The position numbers and the translations under genes are program-made. A stretch of DNA of 64,000 nucleotides from Flavobacterium sp. ACN6 (GTDB taxonomy: Bacteria; Bacteroidota; Bacteroidia; Flavobacteriales; Flavobacteriaceae), in assembly GCF_002304005.1 (NCBI RefSeq), contig NZ_MRCQ01000003.1, forward strand, positions 248,001 to 312,000, given 5' to 3'. Below are positions 8,180 through 17,512 of this stretch, piece after piece. The notes below the pieces were generated by a model. It was not told the DNA's origin. It made no database searches and saw only the letters and a program-made list of their open reading frames with translations. The number at the start of each line of letters is the position of its first letter. Within the stretch, counting starts at the first letter, position 1.

Positions 8180-8896
8180 CTACTTTTTCAAAAACAAGTT
8201 ATTGATAATTGACAATAAAACGTAGAAAATAATAATTAACGGAATTGCAATGTACTGAAGCAAAACAACCATTAATACGGAGATTACTAAAAACATAATT
8301 TGAAGTGCATTTTCTTTTAAGCTGAATTTTTTAATTTTTAAAGAAAATAACGGAATCTCGGCATTCATAATATATGCACTGCATAATGTCATTAATAATA
8401 AAACCCAATGATTGGTTAAAATCTCAAGCATCATTAGAGAATTTGAAAATTCTACAACTAAAGGAAGACTTAAAACAAACAATGCATTTGCGGGTGTTGG
8501 CAAGCCAATAAATGAATCTGTCTGACGTGTATCAATATTAAAATTGGCCAATCTATAGCAAGCACCCAAAGTAATAATAAATCCTAAAAACGGAATATAT
8601 ACTAATCCAATTAGATCTTGAGGATTAGCACTTTTTAAAAACATACTATACATCACATATCCTGGAGCTACGCCGCTGGTTACCATATCTGCTAAAGAAT
8701 CTAACTGTAATCCAAGCGGACTAGAAACTTTAAATAATCTAGCGAAAAAACCATCAAAGAAATCAAAAAAGATTCCTAAGCAAACCATATAAAAAGCCAT
8801 TAAATAATCTCCTTGAGAGACAAAAACAATTGCGATACAACCGCAGAAAAGATTTATTAATGTAATTAAATTTGGAATGTGTTTTTTGATATTCAT
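8180..8896 (-). CDS. pssA: CDP-diacylglycerol--serine O-phosphatidyltransferase
   Basis: Makes phosphatidylserine, the precursor of phosphatidylethanolamine, in the inner membrane. The complete CDP-alcohol phosphotransferase motif is readable: Asp45, Asp48-Gly49, Ala52-Arg53, Gly62, Asp66 and Asp70, with the exact family spacing. Several hydrophobic helices fill the rest of the 238 residues. It is the first gene of a two-gene minus-strand unit with the GH25 gene. Confidence 0.92.
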   Translation of the reverse strand: MNIKKHIPNLITLINLFCGCIAIVFVSQGDYLMAFYMVCLGIFFDFFDGFFARLFKVSSPLGLQLDSLADMVTSGVAPGYVMYSMFLKSANPQDLIGLVYIPFLGFIITLGACYRLANFNIDTRQTDSFIGLPTPANALFVLSLPLVVEFSNSLMMLEILTNHWVLLLMTLCSAYIMNAEIPLFSLKIKKFSLKENALQIMFLVISVLMVVLLQYIAIPLIIIFYVLLSIINNLFLKK

Positions 8897-8924
8897 AGTT
8901 TGAAATTTTGATTACGGCAGAGAA

Positions 8925-8953
8925 CAAATTTAGCATAATAACTCGATGCAAAA
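8925..8953 (-). promoter_or_regulatory. Promoter for pssA (TTTTG / TAAATTTG)
   Basis: Read on the minus strand, TTTTG (8953-8949) is followed 16 bp later by TAAATTTG (8932-8925), which matches the Bacteroidota -33/-7 pattern. The -7 box ends about 29 bp before the pssA ATG, giving a short leader. Confidence 0.5.
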
Positions 8954-9086
8954 CGAGTTTTTCTAATAGTTTTTTATTTCTAAGTTCGACTTTCAGAATA
9001 TTTAAAGAAACGAACTTAATAGCTGAGTAAAATATTATATTTTTGATAAAAATTAAAACAGAGGTAAGTCTGTAAAAAAAGAACTT

Positions 9087-10154
9087 TTGAAAAAACTTTT
9101 TGCATTTATATTATTTTGGAGTTTTACTTCGCAATATGCTCAAACTGTTCGAAAATATTCGAATGAGTTTATGAATATTGGAGTGGATGCTGCAGCATTG
9201 GGAATGTCTAGTACGGTAACTGCTTCTACAAATGATGTTAATTCAGTTTATTGGAATCCAGCGGGTTTAACCCATCTTGAAGATCATCAGATTGCTTTGA
9301 TGCACGCCAGCTACTTTGCTAATATTGCCCAATATGATTACATAGGCTACGCAAGTCCAATTGATGATAGAAGTGCATGGGGAATTTCGATGATTCGTTT
9401 TGGCGTAGATGACATTATGGACACTACACAATTAATCGACAATCAAGGAAATATCGACTACAATAGAATCAGCTTATTTTCTACTGCAGATTACGGCTTT
9501 ACTTTTTCTTATGCCAGAAAACTGCCTGTTGATGGATTTCAATATGGTGTAAATGCCAAAGTAATTCGAAGAGTAATTGGAAAATTTGCCAATTCGTGGG
9601 GATTTGGATTTGACGTCGGACTTCAGTTTGAGAGAAATGACTGGAAATTTGGCTTAATGCTGCGCGACATTACAACAACTTATAATGTTTGGAATATTGA
9701 CGAGGAAGAATATGAAAAAATCGCTAATGCCATTCCGGGAGAAAACAACACATTGCCAGAAAGCACCGAAATTACGCTGCCAAAAGCACAATTAGGAGTT
9801 TCAAAAAGATTTGATTTTCATAACGAATGCAGCTTGGTCACTTCTGCTAACTTAAATATGAGGTTTGAGCAGACTAATGATATTATTTCATCAAAAGCAG
9901 TAAGTATTGATCCTGCAATAGGATTTGAATTTGGTTATACCGATCTGGTCTTTGTGAGAGCTGGTGCAGGAAATTTCCAAAATGTAATGCAGTTGGATAA
10001 TACTGAGAAAGTAAACTTTCAGCCCAATATTGGTTTAGGTTTTAGATATAAAGGCATTCAAATAGATTATGCTTTAACGGACTTAGGGAATCAAAGTACC
10101 GCATTATATTCTAACATTTTTTCGTTGAAAGTAGATTTAGGCATCTTTAGGTAA
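9087..10154 (+). CDS. PorV/PorQ-family outer-membrane protein
   Basis: The start is a TTG at 9087 that directly opens a signal peptide (MKKLFAFILFWSFTSQYAQ); there is no better in-frame ATG before it. The mature part opens with GVDAAALGMSSTVTASTNDVNSVYWNPAG, the segment typical of PorV/PorQ and UPF0164 barrels, and goes on as alternating beta-strands ending in an aromatic C-terminus (VDLGIFR). PorV and PorQ work with type IX secretion; this copy is not clearly either and its role is open. A TATTTTTG box at 9038-9045 may be its -7 element. The next gene follows after 35 bp. Confidence 0.8.
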   Translation: MKKLFAFILFWSFTSQYAQTVRKYSNEFMNIGVDAAALGMSSTVTASTNDVNSVYWNPAGLTHLEDHQIALMHASYFANIAQYDYIGYASPIDDRSAWGISMIRFGVDDIMDTTQLIDNQGNIDYNRISLFSTADYGFTFSYARKLPVDGFQYGVNAKVIRRVIGKFANSWGFGFDVGLQFERNDWKFGLMLRDITTTYNVWNIDEEEYEKIANAIPGENNTLPESTEITLPKAQLGVSKRFDFHNECSLVTSANLNMRFEQTNDIISSKAVSIDPAIGFEFGYTDLVFVRAGAGNFQNVMQLDNTEKVNFQPNIGLGFRYKGIQIDYALTDLGNQSTALYSNIFSLKVDLGIFR

Positions 10155-10189
10155 TTATAAAACCAAAAAATCTTTTAAAAAATTAAATC

Positions 10190-11326
10190 ATGAAAACTGT
10201 CATTTTCAAAAAAGCACTTTTTATTTTATTCTTCTTATCAAGTTTTATTGGTTTCAGCCAAAGTTTACCCTTATCAAAAGATGCAAAAATAAGCGTTTTA
10301 ACCTGCGGACTTGGAAATGAAAGTTATTCTTTATTTGGACATACAGGAATTCGAGTTTCAGATCCGGGAAACAATTTTGATGTTGTTTATAATTATGGAA
10401 CTTTTGATTTTAGAACACCCAATTTTGTAATGAAATTTGCAAAAGGAGATTTGCAATATTTTGCTACTGTACATTCTTTTGCTGATTTTTTTAATGAATA
10501 TACTTATGAGAAAAGAAGTATTTTTGAACAAGAATTACTAATCTCACAAGATCAAAAACAACAGCTTTTTGATAGATTAAATGCTGTTTTAGCTTCTGAT
10601 GAACGTTTTTATACTTATAAATTTATTGATAAAAACTGCACTTCGATGGTTGTTGATGTAATCAATAAATCATTAAAACAAAACGTAATCACTAAAAAAG
10701 AAGATACTGACAAAACGTATCGCTCAATACTTTTTCCTTATTTTGACGGGCATTTTTATGATCAATTGGGGACAAGTATTATTTTCGGAACAAAAGTTGA
10801 CCAAATGGGAACTAGAATCTTTCTTCCATTCGAGTTAAAAAACAGTTTAGAAAAAACGACTTTTCAAAATCAGCCTTTGGCGGGCAAAAGCAAAACTTTA
10901 CTAGAATTTAAAAAGGAAAATCCAAAATCGTGGTGGAATAATATTTACACTTATCTTTTTATCTTGATTTTTGTTATTGCAGCAAGAGATATAACAGTTG
11001 ACAAAATCTATTTTTTGATTTTATCTCTAATAGGAATCTTTTTTATAATAATGGGATTTTATTCTTTTCACCAAGAACTGGCAATGAATTATAATGTTTT
11101 ACTATTTAGTCCGCTTTTATTAGTGTTAGTTCTGTTTTCTATTTTCAAAAACAAAAAATGGACGTATCGATTTGCACTTATAAATTTTGTGCTTTTAGTA
11201 GTTTACTTTTTATTCTTGATTAATAAAGCACATTTCTTTATTACTTTACCACTAATTATTACAAGTGGTGTCGTTTTAGTTAGAACTGGAATTCGTAATA
11301 AAAAACCAATTCCGATTATAATTTAA
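10190..11326 (+). CDS. Lnb-type (DUF4105) membrane protein, candidate lipoprotein N-acyltransferase
   Basis: A signal peptide or first helix (about residues 8-24) leads into a periplasmic DUF4105/Lnb N-terminal domain (about 30-230), and then about five membrane helices (about 245-370), the full Lnb layout. Conserved-looking His51 (FGHTGIRV) and Cys150 (DKNCTS), with Cys39 nearby, suit a thiol-based catalytic centre. Lnb proteins are known in Bacteroidota to add the third acyl chain to lipoproteins in place of Lnt. The assignment here rests on domain order and these residues. The stop is directly adjacent to the convergent gene at 11327, with no gap. Confidence 0.75.
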   Translation: MKTVIFKKALFILFFLSSFIGFSQSLPLSKDAKISVLTCGLGNESYSLFGHTGIRVSDPGNNFDVVYNYGTFDFRTPNFVMKFAKGDLQYFATVHSFADFFNEYTYEKRSIFEQELLISQDQKQQLFDRLNAVLASDERFYTYKFIDKNCTSMVVDVINKSLKQNVITKKEDTDKTYRSILFPYFDGHFYDQLGTSIIFGTKVDQMGTRIFLPFELKNSLEKTTFQNQPLAGKSKTLLEFKKENPKSWWNNIYTYLFILIFVIAARDITVDKIYFLILSLIGIFFIIMGFYSFHQELAMNYNVLLFSPLLLVLVLFSIFKNKKWTYRFALINFVLLVVYFLFLINKAHFFITLPLIITSGVVLVRTGIRNKKPIPIII

Positions 11327-12721
11327 TTATTGCCCTCTATAGAATAAAACTGTTGTTATCGTTTTAAATGTAATACTCAAATCTAGAAAAACACTTCGAT
11401 GTTTGATATAGTATAAATCGTATTGCAGTTTAATTAAACTTTCATCGATTGATTCTCCGTAAGAATAATTTACCTGAGCCCAGCCTGTAAGTCCCGGTTT
11501 AATAACATGTCGTGTTTCGTAGAAAGGCATAACGCTGGCAATTTCTTCAACAAAAAAAGGTCGCTCTGGTCTTGGCCCGATTACGGCCATATCGCCCTTT
11601 AAAACATTAATAAACTGAGGCAGTTCATCAATTCTTGATTTTCGCATAAATTTCCCAAAAGGAGTAACTCTTTTATCGTTGTGAACTGCAAAAACGGCTC
11701 CATCATTTTCAGAGTCTTCAGTCATTGTTCTAAACTTGTAAATTTTGAAAACAACTCCATTTTTACCAACTCTTTCTTGTGTATAAAAAAGACTTCCTTT
11801 ATTGGCAAAGAAATTACACAGCGCAATTATCGGAATAAAAATTACGCAGAATAAGAGTCCTATGAAAGAAAAGAAAAATTCCATCATACGTATCAAGAGC
11901 AGATATAATCTATTATTATTACTTCGGCTAAAAGGGAAAAAACGATAGAAATCCCTGCCAATATAATGCACTGGAATTCGCTGCGTTTTACTTTCGTAAA
12001 CCTGAGTATATTCTCGAATCACATTACCGCTTTCTAATAGATGAAGAAGCTGCTGATATAAATCGGCTGTAATACCATCTGTTTTCTGCGATGCTATTAT
12101 AATTTCCGAAACATTGTTTTTAGTAACAAATAATTCTAAATTTTCCTTCTTTATTTCTTTTACATAATGAAAATCAGATTTTTCATTTGCAGTGGTATCA
12201 GAATTTACAAATCCAATAATTTTATAATGCGGATCAACATTTTCAAGTCCTAAAACCAGTTCTTCAACTTCATTTTGATCACAAATCAAAACTACATTTT
12301 GCGAGAAACGATATGATGCTAAAAAGTAAACATAAAAGAAACGCCATAAGAGTAATGAACTTAAAACAGTAAAATAAAATATTACGATTACCAACCGCTG
12401 TTTAGGAAGTTCCGGCGATAATATTGGTGTAAACAAATACACTGTCACAGCAGTAAGTGAAGTTAGAATTACACTTCGCAGAATTTGAAATTGATTACTT
12501 GCTGTTTGTAGATTGTACATTTCAAAAATAGCTCCAAAAATATACACATATCCTATCAGTAAAAAAGATTTTAAAAAACGGTATTCGTTTAGTATATAAT
12601 AGTGATAATCAAAAAATAAGCTCAGTAAAAACAAGGCGGCAAATATAAATGCGGCGTCAAAAAGACAAAGCAGAACTTTTCTTTCTGAAATTTCGAAATG
12701 CATTTTTCTTTTTGAAGACAT
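11327..12721 (-). CDS. Polyprenyl glycosylphosphotransferase (WcaJ-like initiating enzyme)
   Basis: Starts a glycan by transferring a sugar-1-phosphate, often glucose or galactose, to undecaprenyl phosphate. Four to five N-terminal membrane helices (about 12-135) and a CoA-binding-like Rossmann region (about 140-215) precede another helix (about 278-303) and the catalytic bacterial sugar transferase domain (about 275-464). The latter carries KFRTM (329-333), DELPQ (365-369) and GPRPERP (382-388). It is the last gene of the polysaccharide locus. Sugar specificity cannot be read. A second possible start is Met7. Confidence 0.9.
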   Translation of the reverse strand: MSSKRKMHFEISERKVLLCLFDAAFIFAALFLLSLFFDYHYYILNEYRFLKSFLLIGYVYIFGAIFEMYNLQTASNQFQILRSVILTSLTAVTVYLFTPILSPELPKQRLVIVIFYFTVLSSLLLWRFFYVYFLASYRFSQNVVLICDQNEVEELVLGLENVDPHYKIIGFVNSDTTANEKSDFHYVKEIKKENLELFVTKNNVSEIIIASQKTDGITADLYQQLLHLLESGNVIREYTQVYESKTQRIPVHYIGRDFYRFFPFSRSNNNRLYLLLIRMMEFFFSFIGLLFCVIFIPIIALCNFFANKGSLFYTQERVGKNGVVFKIYKFRTMTEDSENDGAVFAVHNDKRVTPFGKFMRKSRIDELPQFINVLKGDMAVIGPRPERPFFVEEIASVMPFYETRHVIKPGLTGWAQVNYSYGESIDESLIKLQYDLYYIKHRSVFLDLSITFKTITTVLFYRGQ

Positions 12722-12775
12722 TTTTACAGTTTGTTAGGGGCTTAAACTAGAGGCAAATGTATTATAAAAAAAGAA

Positions 12776-14125
12776 TTAGTCACTAGCCTTTTCTGTTTTT
12801 TCAGGAATTTTTACCTGAACCGAAAGAAGAGCCAAAGCATAAACAAAAGCTGGGGCAGCGATACGCATAGCAGCGTGATTTATTGTTAGCAGCCAAAATG
12901 TCAAAAATGAGAGCGCTAGAATGTTTCTGCGATCGTTTATGAATAAAAGTAAGGGAGTAAAAAACAAAATCAATAAACTAACTGCTCCAAGAGAGCCATG
13001 CTCTGCCAGCATTCTGGTAATTTCGTTATGAGTAGCCAAATCGATTCCCGTTTGCTCTTTTCTTAGTTCTTTATTTTTACCAACTCCTACTCCTAGAATT
13101 GGATTATCCAAAAACATTTCCCACTCCGTTTCAATAAGAATCTCTCTTCCGCTTAGTTGCGTACTCTTTTTTCTCCCAAGTGCATCTTCATTTGCATAAC
13201 GTTTATTAATCATTCCATGAGTCTGTATAGAACTATATGCCCAAACTCCCATTCCGGCTAATAACGAAAGTAAAACAATTAATCCAATTTTAGGCTTAAT
13301 ATTAGAACTGGCCTGAAAATATAAAACTATTAGAAGCAGGAATATCATTCCAATTGACGTAATGACCCCTCCTCTCGAGAAAGTGACAATTCCTCTGAAG
13401 GCGAAAACCAAAACAAATCCAATATTAATTATTTGCATTAACATACTTTTGGAATTTAGAAGCAATTGTACAAAAAACACAAAAATCCCTAAACCTAATA
13501 TGGTAGAAACTTGATTGGGACCAAAACCTCCAGATGTTTCAAAGTTAGATTGTGTTCCTGTAATTACATCCTTTACGCTTGGAGTATACAAGAAAAGATA
13601 AACGAGCATTGAGACTAAGGGTAAAGAAAATGATATAATAATTTCCTTTAACCGATGAAATGAAATTTTCCTCTGATAACAATATATAGAACAAATTCCT
13701 AAACAAACAGGTCCTGAAATATTAAAGGCAATTGCTTTTCTGATGTTGGTATCAAAATTTAATGAAAATGTAGATAAAACTACACTAGGAATAAGAAGCA
13801 ACAAAAAAAACCAGTACACAAAAGCATTTTTAGAAAAACCAGAATAGATCATTCCAAGAAAAAAATAAATTGAAATCGAATATTTTCCAAATTCATTTAG
13901 GATCATCCCGTCAGTCATTCTCAAAAGCACCTCCATACTTACAACGTAGGCAGACAAAATGAGAGCTTCATTATTTCTGTTTTTGGTTTTAATAATATAA
14001 TAAATGCCAAAAATGAATATTATTACAGTATATAATTTTGAAATAGATGGCAATATAAATATCAATAATCCTATTAAAGCATGAAATAGTATCTGATAGA
14101 TATATGATAATTCTTCTTTTCTCAT
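12776..14125 (-). CDS. O-antigen ligase/polymerase family (WaaL/Wzy-like) membrane protein
   Basis: 449 residues with about 11-12 hydrophobic helices and one large loop (about 300-375) containing SGREILIETEWEMFLDNPILGVGVGKNKE and an H-N-E segment (THNEITRMLAEHGSLG). This is the PF04932-type arrangement. Such proteins either ligate a finished glycan to lipid A-core or protein, or polymerise repeat units. Position next to the initiating transferase fits either role. It starts 1 bp after the stop of the GT4 gene at 14127. Confidence 0.83.
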   Translation of the reverse strand: MRKEELSYIYQILFHALIGLLIFILPSISKLYTVIIFIFGIYYIIKTKNRNNEALILSAYVVSMEVLLRMTDGMILNEFGKYSISIYFFLGMIYSGFSKNAFVYWFFLLLLIPSVVLSTFSLNFDTNIRKAIAFNISGPVCLGICSIYCYQRKISFHRLKEIIISFSLPLVSMLVYLFLYTPSVKDVITGTQSNFETSGGFGPNQVSTILGLGIFVFFVQLLLNSKSMLMQIINIGFVLVFAFRGIVTFSRGGVITSIGMIFLLLIVLYFQASSNIKPKIGLIVLLSLLAGMGVWAYSSIQTHGMINKRYANEDALGRKKSTQLSGREILIETEWEMFLDNPILGVGVGKNKELRKEQTGIDLATHNEITRMLAEHGSLGAVSLLILFFTPLLLFINDRRNILALSFLTFWLLTINHAAMRIAAPAFVYALALLSVQVKIPEKTEKASD

Positions 14126-14126
14126 T

Positions 14127-15200
14127 TTAAGTTCTTTGCATCCAATTTAAATATTTTTCTATCACTGCTTTTTCAGAAAATTTTTCAGAAATAGTCTCAA
14201 ATAATTTTTCTTCTAAAACTCTCCTAAGTACTGTATTCTCAATACATTCAACTATCGACTCGTAAAAAACTTCTGCATTTTTACTTGGAACAATAAAGCC
14301 ATTTATTTTATGCTGAATTACAAACGGAATTTCTCCTACATCTGTTGCTATAACAGCCTTTCCTGAATTTCCATACTCTAATAAAGCAACTGGCAAACCT
14401 TCAGATATAGAAGTTAGAATAGCAATATCACTTTGCTTTAATATATTTGAAATGTCATCCCTTGAACCATAAAGGAAAACATTATTTTTCAACTTACTTT
14501 CTTCTATATTTTGTTTAATTTCTTTAGAATAATTGTCTTCAAAATCTTTTCCAACCAAATGAAAACTCCAATCGGTATGTGATTTTTTTAACTTTTTAGC
14601 TATTTCTAGTAACAAAAAATGATTTTTTTGAAATCTTAAATTTGCCAAAGATACAATACGCTTACCATCAACTCCTTTTAAAATTGTATTTGTTTCGGTC
14701 ACTATTTCTTTAGCAGGAAAGTTTGGAAAATATATTACGTTTTTTGCTTTTAATTCTAGTTCTGACCAATTTTTTAGATTTTGATTTACTGCAATAACTC
14801 CATTAAAGAAGAAAGCTGTAAGCTTTAATACAAAATGAGGTCTTGATTCCAAAAATTCATTATTGCCGTAATGATCATGTCTAATGATTTTTAACGAAGG
14901 CAAAGTTAACTTTAAAAGAAACACAAGAAAAAAAGAAGTACTATGAGCATGAATATGAGTAACCTTGTTTTTTAAGACATACGATCGTAAATTAAAAAGA
15001 GCTTTAATGTCTAACTGCTGTTTTTTATCTAAAAATAAATACGACACAGCGGGACTTATTTGATGAAGTAATGAACCTTCTTTGCGCGTGGCAATAAGCC
15101 CGGAAAATTCAATTTCATGAGCTAATGCATTTGCATAATTGACCGCCATACGCTCTGCACCGCCAGCCTCAAGTGAATCGATTACCTGAAGAATTCTCAT
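14127..15200 (-). CDS. Glycosyltransferase family 4
   Basis: Retaining GT-B enzyme, 357 residues. The N-terminus MRILQVIDSLEAGGAERMAVNYANAL is the classic donor/acceptor loop. The C-terminal half has RIVSLANLRFQKNH and the EX7E motif in SEGLPVALLEYGNSGKAVIATDVGEI. Cytoplasmic, using a nucleotide sugar that cannot be named from sequence. Overlaps the upstream beta-propeller gene by 4 bp. Confidence 0.9.
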   Translation of the reverse strand: MRILQVIDSLEAGGAERMAVNYANALAHEIEFSGLIATRKEGSLLHQISPAVSYLFLDKKQQLDIKALFNLRSYVLKNKVTHIHAHSTSFFLVFLLKLTLPSLKIIRHDHYGNNEFLESRPHFVLKLTAFFFNGVIAVNQNLKNWSELELKAKNVIYFPNFPAKEIVTETNTILKGVDGKRIVSLANLRFQKNHFLLLEIAKKLKKSHTDWSFHLVGKDFEDNYSKEIKQNIEESKLKNNVFLYGSRDDISNILKQSDIAILTSISEGLPVALLEYGNSGKAVIATDVGEIPFVIQHKINGFIVPSKNAEVFYESIVECIENTVLRRVLEEKLFETISEKFSEKAVIEKYLNWMQRT

Positions 15201-16189
15201 TGGTTAACTATCCAATTTTTAATATCAATGTATGTCCATTTTAAAGGCCCCCAAATGTTCATTTTCTTTGAATTGCTGTTTAAACGATTACCGTCATAAA
15301 CATAATAGTATTTGTTTTTACCTATCTTTTGAATATCCAGCTGATGCATTCCTGCATTGAATTCTTTAATTTCTTTGTTCCCTTTTAGAAAAAGAGGAGC
15401 CACTCTTTTGGTGGTGTAAGAGCCATCTTTAAAAGAAAAACGGTATAAAGACAAACCGTATCCATAGCCGTTGCTACAATTTTGCACCGGTAAAATTAAT
15501 CCCTTTTCATCTGCAAAAAAGCGTCCGCCTGCTCTTGCTTCTGTTCCCCTTAAAGCAATTGGCTTTTTATGCAATTTCCATTTCCCAAAAAGAGAATCTG
15601 CTTGATAAACGTACATATTTAATTTGTCATCAGATGCTACCAGTATATTTAACGAATCGGACAAATAAATTGAAGGATCTTTTAATCGAACATCTTTTAA
15701 TAATGTATCGCAGATTTTCCAATCAAAAGGAAAATGCGCCGCTTTATACAACAAAACCCCATTTGCCTGCTTACTTTCTGGAATCATATAAAAATTATTT
15801 TTATATTTAAAAACCTGTGGATAAGACAAATGAAATTTTTGAGACAAAACCGTTCCTTTATACTGGTATTTTTTTCCGTCAAAGGAAGTCAGTAAACCAA
15901 TATCACCATTTTCTTTTGTTTTCTTATGTTCAAAAAACAGGTAAAAAGTGTCCTTTTCTTTTAAAAAGAAAGGATCTGCTAAAAACATAGTGCTGTCGTT
16001 TTCTTTTTTCAAATTCTCTATAGAATAAATTGGATTTTCTTTTGCATTGATACTATTGGGATATGTTTCAGACTCGCCATATCCAACGGACCAGCCACCT
16101 CCTTCTGGCTGAAAAAAGGGTGTTCTATAATTGATTATTAGTATAGTTAAAATTCCAAAAGACACAACTAGGACTACATATTTTTTCAT
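15197..16189 (-). CDS. Membrane-tethered GINT1_N/GH43-like beta-propeller protein
   Basis: An N-terminal helix (about residues 3-21) is followed by a repetitive beta-rich domain with blade-like motifs: FLADPFFLKEKDTFYLFFEHK, SYPQVFKYKNNFYMIPESK, and AGMHQLDIQKIGKNKYYYVYDG. This resembles the N-terminal five-blade propeller domain attached to some glucosaminyl and formyl transferases (GINT1_N) and GH43-type folds. No catalytic domain is fused. It may bind or trim the glycan outside the cytoplasm. Coupled by overlap to the GT4 genes on both sides. Function is not assigned. Confidence 0.65.
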   Translation of the reverse strand: MKKYVVLVVSFGILTILIINYRTPFFQPEGGGWSVGYGESETYPNSINAKENPIYSIENLKKENDSTMFLADPFFLKEKDTFYLFFEHKKTKENGDIGLLTSFDGKKYQYKGTVLSQKFHLSYPQVFKYKNNFYMIPESKQANGVLLYKAAHFPFDWKICDTLLKDVRLKDPSIYLSDSLNILVASDDKLNMYVYQADSLFGKWKLHKKPIALRGTEARAGGRFFADEKGLILPVQNCSNGYGYGLSLYRFSFKDGSYTTKRVAPLFLKGNKEIKEFNAGMHQLDIQKIGKNKYYYVYDGNRLNSNSKKMNIWGPLKWTYIDIKNWIVNQ

Positions 16190-17302
16190 TTACATCATTT
16201 TTTTTATTTCAGATTCAAAAGTATCAAAGGTATAATTCCTAGACCATTCTGACGCTTTTTTTCTTTTAGCATTAAAACTGTCTGGATCATTTATTATGCT
16301 TTCCAATTGTTTTGTGTCATTGTCCAATCCTTTATTTAGAAGAATTCCTCTTTTTCCATAATCAAGCATAAAAGGTATACAAGATATAGCAGTTGCAATT
16401 GGAATACATCCCCAGAACATTCCCTCGGCTAATGCTTTAGGCCAGCCTTCGCTTTTAGAAGCTAAAATTACAAAATGACTATTCTGATAAGCTTCAGTAA
16501 TGATTTTTTGATTTTGATTCCCTTTTAATGCTATAAATCTTTCTAATCCAGCTAATGCAATATAATTTTCCAAAGTTTTACGCTCTCTGCCTTCTCCATA
16601 CAAATTTAAAGATACTTGGTATCCTCTTTTATGAAGATTTTCGACTAATTGAATTGCATACAACGGGTTCTTTCCTGATGATAAAGTGCCAACAAAAATA
16701 AAATTATTTATACCATTTAAATCCAACTCTTTTAAAAGAAATTTTTCCTTTTCGAAATAAGATGCGGTAAAAAAAGGTTTAACATTACTACTTGCTTTTT
16801 CCCATTCTCCGTAAACTAAAACTTTCATGTTACGGGTTAGAAAAGTATTGTTAAGAATCCATTTTTGAAGACGATATGAAAGTGGCTGTTTGCTTTTAGG
16901 ATCCCAATTACCAGCATATTTAGCTGTTTTTCTTTTATTTGGAAAAAGTATCTGAACGAAGCACCCTATTAAGCCCACATTTCCTGGACAGCGCAAATGA
17001 ATGTGATCTGCTTTTTTCATTGCACAGTAAATTGTCCAAAAAATTATTGGCAGTTTATAAACTAAAGCTGCTACATTATAGAAATTTGTACTATTAAAAG
17101 AAGGAATTTCTTTAAACAACATTTTCTTATGCGAATAAGCAATATCTATTGTAGTTGGAATTCCTTTTTGTAAGGGCGCAACAATAATTGCTTGATCAAC
17201 ATATTTTAACCAAACATTCATTTCACGCACATATGGCGCATAACCAAAAAATTCATTGGCTTGCTCAATGTGAATAACATGCGTTATAATTATAAATTTC
17301 AT
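16190..17302 (-). CDS. Glycosyltransferase family 4
   Basis: 370-residue GT-B protein. The C-terminal domain shows NFIFVGTLSSGKNPLYAIQLVENL, LYGEGRERKTLENYI, and the EX7E-type segment SEGWPKALAEGMFWGCIPIATA. The N-terminal domain is divergent, with HLRCPGN in a helix junction. It directly abuts the propeller gene downstream. A 210-bp gap precedes it. Confidence 0.87.
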   Translation of the reverse strand: MKFIIITHVIHIEQANEFFGYAPYVREMNVWLKYVDQAIIVAPLQKGIPTTIDIAYSHKKMLFKEIPSFNSTNFYNVAALVYKLPIIFWTIYCAMKKADHIHLRCPGNVGLIGCFVQILFPNKRKTAKYAGNWDPKSKQPLSYRLQKWILNNTFLTRNMKVLVYGEWEKASSNVKPFFTASYFEKEKFLLKELDLNGINNFIFVGTLSSGKNPLYAIQLVENLHKRGYQVSLNLYGEGRERKTLENYIALAGLERFIALKGNQNQKIITEAYQNSHFVILASKSEGWPKALAEGMFWGCIPIATAISCIPFMLDYGKRGILLNKGLDNDTKQLESIINDPDSFNAKRKKASEWSRNYTFDTFESEIKKMM

Positions 17303-17512
17303 TTATAAATTTTAGTCAACTTTCTATAATATTATTTGGGTGCCGACTGATTTTCAAATTATCTTTTTCCTTAAAAACTTCAATTACATTTAAATTCTAG
17401 ATTCTGCATTAACTGGAAGACTGCTTTTTAATTTACTAAAATTCTTTTTACATATAATTGAGTTTGTAAATCAACTACGTATTATAAAGTCGGTAGCGAG
17501 ATATTTTTGAAC
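17303..17512. other. 210-bp gap, no intact gene
   Basis: The longest gap inside the downstream half of the locus. The minus strand has a 26-codon open run ending just before the GT4 start (reading about IEVFKEKDNLKISRHP), with a stop directly upstream in frame. It could be a worn remnant of a gene end. No TAnnTTTG box or strong hairpin is evident. Confidence 0.4.

Noticed and set aside
9038..9045. TATTTTTG as full promoter of the PorV/PorQ-family gene
   Set aside because: The -7 match is good but no TTG-type -33 element stands at the right distance, so it is mentioned only within the gene entry.
17310..17390. Short minus-strand open run (about 26 codons) in the 210-bp gap
   Set aside because: No start codon with context, stop directly upstream, too short and no recognisable domain; noted only as a possible remnant.
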